NCBI RefSeq assembly: GCF_009725165.1
Contig: NZ_WNZW01000002.1
Coordinates: 186,001 to 250,000 of the forward strand
Direction of reading: 5' to 3'
DNA: 64,000 nucleotides
Source of the DNA: Paenibacillus woosongensis
GTDB taxonomy: Bacteria; Bacillota; Bacilli; Paenibacillales; Paenibacillaceae
Both the position numbers and the translations under genes were made by a program. The notes beneath the pieces were generated by a model. That model had not been told where the DNA came from. It worked only from the letters and a program-made list of their open reading frames with translations, and did no database searches. Shown one piece after another: positions 46,935 through 54,845 of the stretch; within the stretch, counting starts at the first letter, position 1, and each line of letters opens with the position of its first letter.

Positions 46935-48176
46935 ATGCTTGATTCACGAACAATCGAAATCATTAAATCCACAGTTCCTGTGCTGGAAGTGCACGGAGAA
47001 ACAATAACCCGCACATTTTATGAAACGATGTTCAGAAACCACCCCGAGCTGCTGAATGTATTCAACCACGCCAACCAGCGCCAGGGCAAGCAGCCGACAG
47101 CGCTGGCCAATGCGGTCTACGCCGCCGCCGCGAACATTGACGCCCTGGAGCGTATCCTTCCTGTCGTCCACGGCATCGCCCAGAAGCATCGTGCGCTGGG
47201 AATTCTTCCCGAGCATTATCCGATCGTAGGTGAGAACCTGCTAGCTGCGATCAAAACCGTGCTGGGCGAAGCGGCTACCGATGAAATTATCGAGGCATGG
47301 AGCAAAGCTTACGGGGTCATTGCGGATGTCTTTATCAGCGTGGAGGCGGGCATGTACGAGCAAACCGAGCAGCAGCCCGGAGGATGGAGAGGCTTCCGCC
47401 GCTTTATCGTCGACCGCAAGGTACAGGAAACGGCGGAGGTAACCTCTTTCTATCTCTTGCCAGAGGATGGCAACGCAACTGCTTCATACGAGCCGGGACA
47501 GTACATTACGGTAAGAGTTAAGCCGGAAGGCCAGGAGTTCACGCACCTTCGCCATTACAGCTTGTCCACTGCCCCAGGAGCCGGCTACTACCGGATTACC
47601 GTCAAGCGGGAGGACGCTGGCGACGATCGGCCGGCTGGCATCGTGTCTACCTATCTTCATGAGCAAATTCAGGAGGGCGGCATTCTCGAGCTTAGCGCGC
47701 CTGCGGGCGATTTCACGCTGAATCAGAACCTAGGTACGCCCGTCACACTAATCGGCGGGGGCGTAGGTCTGACGCCACTGGTCAGTATGCTGGAGACGCT
47801 GCTGCAGCATTCCGATCGCGATATCGTCTATATTCACGCCGCCCGGAGCAAGGGGCACCATATCCTAAAGGAACATGTGGCCAAGCTGGCCGCCAATAAT
47901 TCTACCCGCTTGAAATGCTACACGGTCTATGAATCGGCTGCGGACAGTGAAAGATGCGACAAAAGCGGCTATATCGACGCTTCGTGGCTCTCGCAGGTTG
48001 CGCCCCTGGAATCCGACTTCTATTTCTGCGGACCGGTGCCGTTCATGCGGGCGATCAATCAAGCCCTGCACAGCCTGAACGTGCCTGAAGCGAATATCCA
48101 TTACGAATTTTTCGGACCGGCCGGCAGCCTGGGCAGCCCAAGCGGCTCCAGCCCAAGCTCTAATTCTGAGGAATAG
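46935..48176 (+). CDS. hmp: Flavohaemoglobin (nitric oxide dioxygenase)
   Basis: It detoxifies NO to nitrate with O2 and NAD(P)H, or reduces it anaerobically. The 413-residue protein has an N-terminal globin (about 1-140, proximal His in QKHRALGI), a FAD-binding ferredoxin-reductase domain (RHYSLST) and an NAD-binding domain (GGGVGLTPLVSML). A Ser/Pro-rich tail extends past the usual end. NO is a by-product of nitrite reduction, which fits control by Fnr together with nirB. Confidence 0.96.
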   Translation: MLDSRTIEIIKSTVPVLEVHGETITRTFYETMFRNHPELLNVFNHANQRQGKQPTALANAVYAAAANIDALERILPVVHGIAQKHRALGILPEHYPIVGENLLAAIKTVLGEAATDEIIEAWSKAYGVIADVFISVEAGMYEQTEQQPGGWRGFRRFIVDRKVQETAEVTSFYLLPEDGNATASYEPGQYITVRVKPEGQEFTHLRHYSLSTAPGAGYYRITVKREDAGDDRPAGIVSTYLHEQIQEGGILELSAPAGDFTLNQNLGTPVTLIGGGVGLTPLVSMLETLLQHSDRDIVYIHAARSKGHHILKEHVAKLAANNSTRLKCYTVYESAADSERCDKSGYIDASWLSQVAPLESDFYFCGPVPFMRAINQALHSLNVPEANIHYEFFGPAGSLGSPSGSSPSSNSEE

Positions 48177-48195
48177 GCTGCAGCCGTCCGGCCGC

Positions 48196-48699
48196 CTATG
48201 CGTGCTGCCCGCGCAGCAGACGGTTGACCGTTTCCCTCCGGATCCCGATCAATTGGCCGATCTCTTCCTGAGTCAAATAGTCCGTAAGAGGAACGCCGTT
48301 GGCGTGGTGGCTGAGCCACTTTTGCAGCAACTCCAACCGTTCGCCGGGGGTGCCTACCGTAAGATGATCGAGGCGCTCCTGCATAAAGCGGACCTTCTCC
48401 TGAAGCAGTCGGGCGACTTCCAGCGGCTTCTGCGGGTTCTCTTCGAGCTCACGGTACCATTCCTGGGCCGAAATGACCTCTACTTCGCTGCGAATGAGAG
48501 CTATTGCCGTGCCATGCGTCTCCTTCGGGGAGATTAGGGAGTGGTGCGGCACCGTCTCGCCGGGATACAAGATGTTGAACAGGACCATATTGCCGTTCTC
48601 ATGCAGCCGCGTTACCTTGAACAGGCCGCTTTTAATATGGTAGAGATATTTTCCTTCATCGCCCTGGCGAAATAAAATCTCTCCTTTATGCAGAATCAT
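48196..48699 (-). CDS. Crp/Fnr-family transcriptional regulator
   Basis: This is a 167-residue regulator with a cyclic-nucleotide-binding-like domain (LHKGEILFRQGDEGKYLYHI) and Crp helix-turn-helix (LTQEEIGQLIGIRRETVNRLLR). It has no cluster-forming cysteines, so it does not sense oxygen the way Fnr does, and the ligand is unknown. I start it at ATG 48699 (GGAG 8 nt upstream); the longer frame begins with TTG 48738 without a ribosome site. It converges on hmp, so a shared nitrosative or redox theme is possible. Confidence 0.85.
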   Translation of the reverse strand: MILHKGEILFRQGDEGKYLYHIKSGLFKVTRLHENGNMVLFNILYPGETVPHHSLISPKETHGTAIALIRSEVEVISAQEWYRELEENPQKPLEVARLLQEKVRFMQERLDHLTVGTPGERLELLQKWLSHHANGVPLTDYLTQEEIGQLIGIRRETVNRLLRGQHA

Positions 48700-48787
48700 C
48701 GATATCGCTCCATTCGTTGGTTTAAACTCTCGTAGCAATTATTATAGCAAAAAAACACATCCAAGCGTTTATTCCTGATCCATGCAG

Positions 48788-48819
48788 CAAGCCCAGCGCC
48801 TATACAGGCGCTGGGCTTG
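48788..48819. terminator. Strong hairpin after the exopolysaccharide gene cluster
   Basis: CAAGCCCAGCGCC and GGCGCTGGGCTTG form a perfect 13-bp stem with a 6-nt loop. The T-tract is poor, but the position after the last gene fits a terminator. Confidence 0.75.
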
Positions 48820-48836
48820 TTGTACTTCCTTGATGA

Positions 48837-49790
48837 TTATGGGGAGGCATCGTCTGCGGACGTACCGTCCGTTTTTTGCGCCACCTTTGTCTCCTGCTTG
48901 TCCCGCCAGGATTCATAGCTATGCACGGCAACGCCTTTAAACGAGGAATGCTTGCCGACCAGGGACACCAATTTGTCCAGCTCCTGCGTCACGGATTCCA
49001 ATGGCTGTTCGTAGAATGACACGCCTGGTCCCTCCTGGCTTTTGGTAAGCTCGACGCCTACCCAGACCTGCTTATTCCGCTCGTCGGCTTCCTCCAGCGT
49101 CGCCCGCGACACCTCATAGATGGCTTCCGCTGCATCCCGGTAGGCCATAATTGCCACATAATCGAACTTATCGACCATCCACTGCCGCAGATCGCGGCCT
49201 TTTCCGAGCTCCTCATGCTCGATGCCATTGAGCCAGAAGGGAACCGCTGCTCCAATTTTGAGCTGATCGCGCTGTGCACGCTCCACCCATATTCGGGCGC
49301 TCTCCATCCATTGCTCGACCATGGCATCCTGCTTCGTTCCCCAACTCTTCAGCAGGTAAGGCTCTACGTCGAATTGCACGCCTGCAAAGCGCTCTTCAGG
49401 CCTGGATTGGTCATTGTATTGCTTGACCCAATCGAGAAAGCGGACCGCTTCCTTGCGCTGCTCCCGCAAAGCCCATTCCGGATGCCCGTTCAGGGCATGA
49501 ACCTCCAGCTCGGCTTTGGTTGCAGCAGCCACAAACCGCCGGTACGAGGCATCGCTTACCTCATTTCCGATTTGCAAAAACACGGTCGTTACGCCGTTCT
49601 CTTTAGCGAATTCAATAATATCCTGCGTATGGCTCTCCACAAGCCGGGCGTCCCAAAGCCAGGTCGCCTTCGCTTCCGGGACGGAAGGACGGAGTAGAAC
49701 AACAAACAATCCAGCAAGTAGGACGATTGATCCTGATGCCAATACCATGATGAGCCCTCTATACCGTTTAAATAACGATTTGATATTCAT
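48837..49790 (-). CDS. Membrane-anchored TIM-barrel hydrolase-like protein (exopolysaccharide cluster)
   Basis: This is a 317-residue protein with one N-terminal membrane helix (about 14-36) and an extracytoplasmic TIM-barrel-like domain. Segments such as VTTVFLQIGNE, GVQFDVEPYLLKSWG and FDYVAIMAYRD resemble strand ends of clan-A glycoside hydrolases, with a DxE pair in FDVEP as candidate catalytic acids. The family is not known to me by name. It is the last gene of the six-gene cluster, so it may trim or release polymer. The start is ATG 49790 with GGAGG upstream. Confidence 0.7.
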   Translation of the reverse strand: MNIKSLFKRYRGLIMVLASGSIVLLAGLFVVLLRPSVPEAKATWLWDARLVESHTQDIIEFAKENGVTTVFLQIGNEVSDASYRRFVAAATKAELEVHALNGHPEWALREQRKEAVRFLDWVKQYNDQSRPEERFAGVQFDVEPYLLKSWGTKQDAMVEQWMESARIWVERAQRDQLKIGAAVPFWLNGIEHEELGKGRDLRQWMVDKFDYVAIMAYRDAAEAIYEVSRATLEEADERNKQVWVGVELTKSQEGPGVSFYEQPLESVTQELDKLVSLVGKHSSFKGVAVHSYESWRDKQETKVAQKTDGTSADDASP

Positions 49791-49859
49791 CTCCGCCTCC
49801 ACTCCTGTTTTATCCGGGCCAAGCCCGTTTTTCTGTTCTGTTTAAGCCAATCTCTTCTC

Positions 49860-51233
49860 TTAACCTACGATCAGCGCTTCGGCCTGCTCGTCCACATGCT
49901 GAACGGAATGGCCGAGCTTGTACACGTGAGGCAGCTTGAACTCCTTGAATGCATTGCGCGTATCCAGAATCGGAACGCCTAGCGAGGCGATGGCGCTGTA
50001 GTCGAGATCCGAGTGATTTGTCACCAGGACCATGCAATCATAGGATTTGAACTTTTCAAGGTCATACTTCACGCTATGAACGGTGACACCGGCTTTGTCC
50101 TTGAAGCTTGTAGCAAACGGATCATAATACTCCACGGCTGCACCGCTGTCTTTATACAACTCATATACTTCAAGACCCGGCGACTCCCGGAGATCGCTGA
50201 TATCCGGTTTATAAGCCATGCCGAGAATAAGGATGTTCGACTTTTTAATAGATTTCGCATACTCATTCAAAATTTTCGAGGTTTTGTTTACTACGTAATA
50301 AGGCATATTGTCATTTGTCGATTGAGCAAGCTCAATGAACTGACTGTAGAAACGGAATCCTTTTGCCTTCCACGACAGGTACATCGGATCAAGCGGAATG
50401 CAATGTCCGCCGATTCCCGGCCCCGGGTAGAATGGCATGAAGCCGAATGGCTTCGTCTTCGCAGCATCGATGACCTCCCAGACATCGATGCCCATCCGGT
50501 CGCACATCATTGCCATTTCGTTAACGAAGGCAATGTTCACACTGCGGAATGTATTTTCAAGGAGCTTAGACATTTCTGCCACCTTTGGCGACGATACGGG
50601 AACGACCGTCTCGACATACCGGCTGTATACGGCTACGCCAAGCGCCAGGCATGCCTCCGTCGTTCCGCCAATGACTTTCGGCGTATTGAATGTATTGAAT
50701 TTCGTATTGGACGGGTCTACCCGCTCCGGTGAGAAGCAGAGGAAGAAATCCTCTCCGACTACATACCCGAGGCTTTCCAGCTCGCGCTGGATCAGCTCCT
50801 CCGTCGTACCCGGGTACGTCGTGCTTTCCAGCGTAATCAGGACGCCTTTTTTCATATAACGTTTAATGTTCTCCACTACGGTCACGATGTAGGATGTGTC
50901 TGGATCTTGATTTTCGCTAAGCGGAGTCGGCACGCAAATGCTGATCGCATCGACGTCCCGCAGGGCTGCATAATCGGAAGTTGGCTGGAACCGTCCCGTT
51001 TGCACGACTTCGCTGAGTGTCGTGGAGGAGATATCGTGAATATAAGATTCCCCGCGGTAAATCTGGTCGATCTTTCTGGAATCCAGATCAATACCTACGA
51101 CCTTGAATCCTTGCTTGACCATTTCTACGGCCAGCGGAAGGCCGACATATCCGAGGCCCACGACGCACAGCACGGCATCTTTTGACTCAATAGCTTCCAA
51201 TAAATCACGGTATTGTTTATTCACAGGTTTCAA
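49860..51233 (-). CDS. UDP-sugar 6-dehydrogenase (WbpA/WecC/Ugd family)
   Basis: It oxidises the C6 hydroxyl of a nucleotide sugar to a uronic acid with two NAD+. The 457-residue protein shows the Rossmann motif VVGLGYVGLPLA, the ESTTYPGTTEEL and FSPERVDP blocks, the catalytic Cys in GIGGHCIPLDP, and a C-terminal UDP-binding domain. Details look closer to the UDP-GlcNAc/ManNAc dehydrogenase class than to UDP-glucose dehydrogenase, but I cannot separate them with certainty. Within the cluster it would supply uronate monomers to the glycosyltransferase, implying an acidic polymer. Confidence 0.93.
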   Translation of the reverse strand: MKPVNKQYRDLLEAIESKDAVLCVVGLGYVGLPLAVEMVKQGFKVVGIDLDSRKIDQIYRGESYIHDISSTTLSEVVQTGRFQPTSDYAALRDVDAISICVPTPLSENQDPDTSYIVTVVENIKRYMKKGVLITLESTTYPGTTEELIQRELESLGYVVGEDFFLCFSPERVDPSNTKFNTFNTPKVIGGTTEACLALGVAVYSRYVETVVPVSSPKVAEMSKLLENTFRSVNIAFVNEMAMMCDRMGIDVWEVIDAAKTKPFGFMPFYPGPGIGGHCIPLDPMYLSWKAKGFRFYSQFIELAQSTNDNMPYYVVNKTSKILNEYAKSIKKSNILILGMAYKPDISDLRESPGLEVYELYKDSGAAVEYYDPFATSFKDKAGVTVHSVKYDLEKFKSYDCMVLVTNHSDLDYSAIASLGVPILDTRNAFKEFKLPHVYKLGHSVQHVDEQAEALIVG

Positions 51234-51275
51234 CCTCCATATTGTCTAGTAGTTGTTTTTTTCTATATTTAATAT

Positions 51276-52085
51276 TTAGTGAATGCAGCGCCGAATCCGC
51301 GCATCCAGTTCAACTGGCGAGAAGGGCTTGGTGATGTAATCATCTACACCGCTTTGGAAGCATAGACTGATCGTTTGCTCTACGCGCTGCTCGGTCAGAA
51401 CAACAATTTTCGGCGTGTTTTTAACGTTGAGCTGCTGGATATGGTGAATATAAGGCAGGCCGTCGATGCCATACAGATTCAACTCCGTCAGCACCAGATC
51501 CGGATTCCAGCTCTCGATAAGCTCCAGCGCGGAAATTCCATTATCCGTTACGGTTGTGTCATAGCCCTGCATCTGCAGCCTGATTTGCAGAAACTCGCGA
51601 ACCGCAGGATCGCCTTCGACGATCAGGATACGGCTTTGCGATGAGTGAAACTCTTGTCTCGTAAAAATATGGATATCCCCGGAAGGGCTCAGCTTCGCGG
51701 ACTCCTCCATTTGCTTCAAAACCTGCTCGCTCAGCTCGCCTTGCTCGGGAAAGCTCGACAAGGTCATGTGCAGATCCAAGTCTCCGACGATTTCCTGAAT
51801 CCGCTGCTTCAACAGCAAGCCCTGAAAATGAACGGAATCAAGCGGCTGCCCGGGCAGCAGAACGGCATAGCTGCCAGGTTCGTTACCGCTCCAGAGCTCA
51901 AAGGTTACGCCGGGCTGAGATTCTAAAATTCCGCGAATTTGCGTCTCCAAATAGGATGGAGCACTTGCGGAATAGATGAACAGAACCCCATTGGCCTCCT
52001 GGACAGATTCCCTCACATGCCGCTCGATCGTTGAATATAAACTGGATTGCTTGATTTCGGTTTGCAATGCTGCCGTATTCGGCAT
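51276..52085 (-). CDS. Degenerate GGDEF domain fused to a pseudo-receiver domain
   Basis: This is a 269-residue soluble protein. Residues about 30-140 look like a reduced GGDEF domain: SYAVLLPGQPLDSVHFQGLL continues as GGDEF proteins do, but the active-site GGDEF is EPGSY (69-73) and no RxxD inhibitory site is apparent. Residues 151-269 are a receiver fold lacking normal chemistry: the acidic pair is Glu157-Gly158, and the phosphoacceptor position is Glu201 in LVLTELNLYGIDG, while Thr231 and Lys253 are retained. It should not make c-di-GMP or take phosphate; Glu201 could mimic a permanently phosphorylated state. Its place between the GT2 and dehydrogenase genes suggests a regulatory or scaffold role in polymer synthesis. 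Confidence 0.75.
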   Translation of the reverse strand: MPNTAALQTEIKQSSLYSTIERHVRESVQEANGVLFIYSASAPSYLETQIRGILESQPGVTFELWSGNEPGSYAVLLPGQPLDSVHFQGLLLKQRIQEIVGDLDLHMTLSSFPEQGELSEQVLKQMEESAKLSPSGDIHIFTRQEFHSSQSRILIVEGDPAVREFLQIRLQMQGYDTTVTDNGISALELIESWNPDLVLTELNLYGIDGLPYIHHIQQLNVKNTPKIVVLTEQRVEQTISLCFQSGVDDYITKPFSPVELDARIRRCIH

Positions 52086-52195
52086 CTGAATTCCCGCCTT
52101 TCTTTGAATTAGGATGGTTTAGCCCTTTGCGGGCTGTTACTGCCTTGGCTATCAACTCCCTTCCCGGACTCCTCGTCCAAACAAGCCCTTAAGCC

Positions 52196-53623
52196 TTAAG
52201 CGGTCTTGGCCGCTTTGCTTTCTTCTTTCCAGCTTGTCCGGGTCATCGTTCCCCAGGAATTGTTATTGCGCATAAATTGAATATGGCCTTGAATCCGCCA
52301 AAGTCCGCCAAGCTGGGCATAACCGAAGAACTTCAAAGCAGAGAACAGCAGCAGGCGGGCCAGGTCGGACAGCTTCGTAAATCGCTTGAAAGCAAGCTCC
52401 TCCAGGAACAAGGCGCCGATGCTAAGCAAATAACCGCTCAAAATATTGATGAGCCCGAACACGACGAGAATTTTCCAATTCGTCATATCCATGATCGTAT
52501 AACCGACCAGCGCAAGCAGCCCTGTAATTTTGAAATATGGATTAAGTGCTTCGAAAATAATATTGTAGGGCATTGTCAGCAGCCCCATGACCTTATATTT
52601 CGGGTTAAAGGCCATATCGTAATTCTCGATCATGTTCTTCAGATTACCGCGTCCCCAACGCTTCCGCTGATTGGACAAAATGCGGTAAGTATCCGGCGCC
52701 TGCGTCCAGCATACCGCTTCCGGACAAAAGGCGACGCGGTATTTCAGCTTGTTCTCCAGCATATAGCGATGCAGCTTGATAATGATGTTCATGTCCTCGC
52801 CGGGATATCCTCCACGGTATCCCCCTACGGCGATGACATAGTCCTTGCGGAACATCCCGAACGCCCCGGACACGATAATCAGCCCGTTAATGGAGCTCCA
52901 GCCGATGCGTCCGCCGAGGAACGCCTTCAAATATTCGACAGCCTGGAACATCGGCCACATTTTGCGCGGCAGCGATACATGCTTGACCGCCCCGTTCTCG
53001 ATCACACAGCCGTTGGCGATCCGGACGTCCCCGCCAATCGCTACGGTCTCTTCCGGATTCTCCATGTACATCCGGGCCATGCGGATCAAGGCGTCCTTCT
53101 CCAGCAGAGAGTCGGCATCGATGGAGGAAATAAGCGGATAGTGGGACAGATTGATGCCCGCATTCAGAGAATCCGCCTTCCCGCCGTTCGGCTTATCTAT
53201 TACATAGAGATGCGGATACTGAGGATTGTAATAGACAGCTGTAATCGGCTGGCAATCGATCGAGTTCCGCATTTCCGGATTTGGCAGCGGCTCGAGGCCA
53301 AATTCCTCCCGTAATACTCCCAGCGTGTTATCGCTGGAGCCGTCGTTGATGACGATTACCTCATAGGTCGGATAATTCAAGGTCAGCAAGCATTTCACAT
53401 TCTCGATGACCGTGAGCTCCTCGTTAAAGGCCGGTACAAGCAAAGAAACGGACGGCACCAGCTCCGAGCCCGAGAGCGTGTTGTATTTCGAATAAGCCGA
53501 CCTGCGGAAAATCGTCATGATGTTCCGGAATGAAAAAGCCATAATCGTAAAATAAATCGTATTTACCGTCATTACATAGTAAATAGCAAACAAACCGTAA
53601 ATCAGCAAAATGTCTCTAAGCAG
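52196..53623 (-). CDS. Processive family-2 glycosyltransferase of exopolysaccharide synthesis
   Basis: This is a membrane synthase of the cellulose/hyaluronan/PNAG type that polymerises nucleotide sugars and passes the chain across the membrane. It has an N-terminal membrane helix, the GT2 motifs INDGSSDN, SSIDADS, GYPGED and QRKRWGRG (QxxRW), and several C-terminal helices. No PilZ domain is present. The frame is open to ATG 53746, but that ATG has no ribosome site and lies inside the upstream gene. A GGAGG 8 nt before CTG 53623 points to a rare CTG start, overlapping the previous stop by 8 nt, for 475 residues. Confidence 0.9.
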   Translation of the reverse strand: MLRDILLIYGLFAIYYVMTVNTIYFTIMAFSFRNIMTIFRRSAYSKYNTLSGSELVPSVSLLVPAFNEELTVIENVKCLLTLNYPTYEVIVINDGSSDNTLGVLREEFGLEPLPNPEMRNSIDCQPITAVYYNPQYPHLYVIDKPNGGKADSLNAGINLSHYPLISSIDADSLLEKDALIRMARMYMENPEETVAIGGDVRIANGCVIENGAVKHVSLPRKMWPMFQAVEYLKAFLGGRIGWSSINGLIIVSGAFGMFRKDYVIAVGGYRGGYPGEDMNIIIKLHRYMLENKLKYRVAFCPEAVCWTQAPDTYRILSNQRKRWGRGNLKNMIENYDMAFNPKYKVMGLLTMPYNIIFEALNPYFKITGLLALVGYTIMDMTNWKILVVFGLINILSGYLLSIGALFLEELAFKRFTKLSDLARLLLFSALKFFGYAQLGGLWRIQGHIQFMRNNNSWGTMTRTSWKEESKAAKTA

Positions 53624-54818
53624 TGTAATCGCCTCCGACCGCCGCGACCTGACGAACCGGTCTTCGCTCGGCAACGCCGAAATACCGCTCGTACAGCAGC
53701 TTTTTTTTGTTATAGGCGACCATTTGGTCGAGTTTTTGATGCTCATTATCCTGCAGCATCGCTCTTTCGATGTGATACATCGCTGTCTCCCGCTCCACTC
53801 CGGAGCCGTTCATCGCGATTTGGCAGAGCACCTCGAAGCCTGTTTCTCCCAGCTTCGCCAGACTTTCAGCGCTGTTGTTCCGTACCCACCAATTCGCATC
53901 CTTGAGCGCATTGCGGAGAAGCGGAATGCTGCCGGCAGCGTGCAGAGAGCCGAGGGATTTCGCCACGGCCGCCCGCACCTCCCAATCCTTGTCGGCCATC
54001 AGCTTCTTAATGGTGTCGTCCTTAAGCACCGGGTTGGAGCTTAAATAGAGCTTGACGGCCTCGGCACGGACATCCGTCTGTTCGGCGCCAACCAAGCGAT
54101 CCAGGGAAGGAACGACCTCTGGAATCGCCTGCCCCCACATCGCGACGAGAGCGACCTTCACGAGGTCCGGATTCTCATCGTCCAGCAGCTTCAGCAGCAG
54201 ACGGCTGGCATCAAGCTGGGTCTCCATTACGATATCGGCAGCCATATTGTGGATCGGCTTGCCGTGGCGAAGCAGGTGCTGCAGCATTTCCTTCAGCTGC
54301 TCCTCATTCTCCGCGCTTTTGGCTACCGCCCGGGCCACGACGATCGTAAGCGGGGTATAGCGCTCGTTCTTCATCATCGTCAGCAGCCGGGGGACGGCCT
54401 CGGCTGCGCGCATTCCGCCAAGCCGGTAAGCGGAGGCAATCCGCCGGCCGTAGAACAAGCTGTCCAGCAGCTTGATATCTTTCTGAACGAATCCGGCGTC
54501 GTGGCAGAGCTTGACGAGTTTCTCCCGATACTCGCCCTTGAACTGCTCGATCCAGCCGATCAATTTCTCCTGGATAACCCGGCCTTCGAGCTCCTTAAGC
54601 TTGCCCGGCGGAAGCGGAAGCTCCGATGGGCCGTTCAGATGGGTTTGAATGAATTTGAAATAATCCTGATGTTTCTGCAAGTACTGCTGATTTTTTTTCA
54701 CTTTATGCAAATGATTGAACTTCAATACGAATAGAGATACGATTCCAATCCCGATCAGTCCCAGGCAGAAATAAATGAAATAGATAGCCAAGGTTAGATG
54801 CGTATACATAAAGAACAT
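53616..54818 (-). CDS. Membrane-anchored HEAT-repeat protein (exopolysaccharide cluster)
   Basis: This is a 400-residue protein with one N-terminal membrane helix (about 8-33), a charged linker, and a cytoplasmic solenoid of HEAT repeats (about 105-370). The repeats carry typical helix pairs such as DKDWEVRAAVAKSLGSL and DANWWVRNNSAESLAKLG. HEAT solenoids are protein-protein scaffolds. Its last codons contain the ribosome site of the GT2 gene and the two frames overlap, so the proteins are made in step and probably form a complex. The start could also be the ATG three codons on (54809). Confidence 0.85.
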   Translation of the reverse strand: MFFMYTHLTLAIYFIYFCLGLIGIGIVSLFVLKFNHLHKVKKNQQYLQKHQDYFKFIQTHLNGPSELPLPPGKLKELEGRVIQEKLIGWIEQFKGEYREKLVKLCHDAGFVQKDIKLLDSLFYGRRIASAYRLGGMRAAEAVPRLLTMMKNERYTPLTIVVARAVAKSAENEEQLKEMLQHLLRHGKPIHNMAADIVMETQLDASRLLLKLLDDENPDLVKVALVAMWGQAIPEVVPSLDRLVGAEQTDVRAEAVKLYLSSNPVLKDDTIKKLMADKDWEVRAAVAKSLGSLHAAGSIPLLRNALKDANWWVRNNSAESLAKLGETGFEVLCQIAMNGSGVERETAMYHIERAMLQDNEHQKLDQMVAYNKKKLLYERYFGVAERRPVRQVAAVGGDYTA

Positions 54819-54845
54819 TCCTCCTTCTATATACCAAGCACCGGA

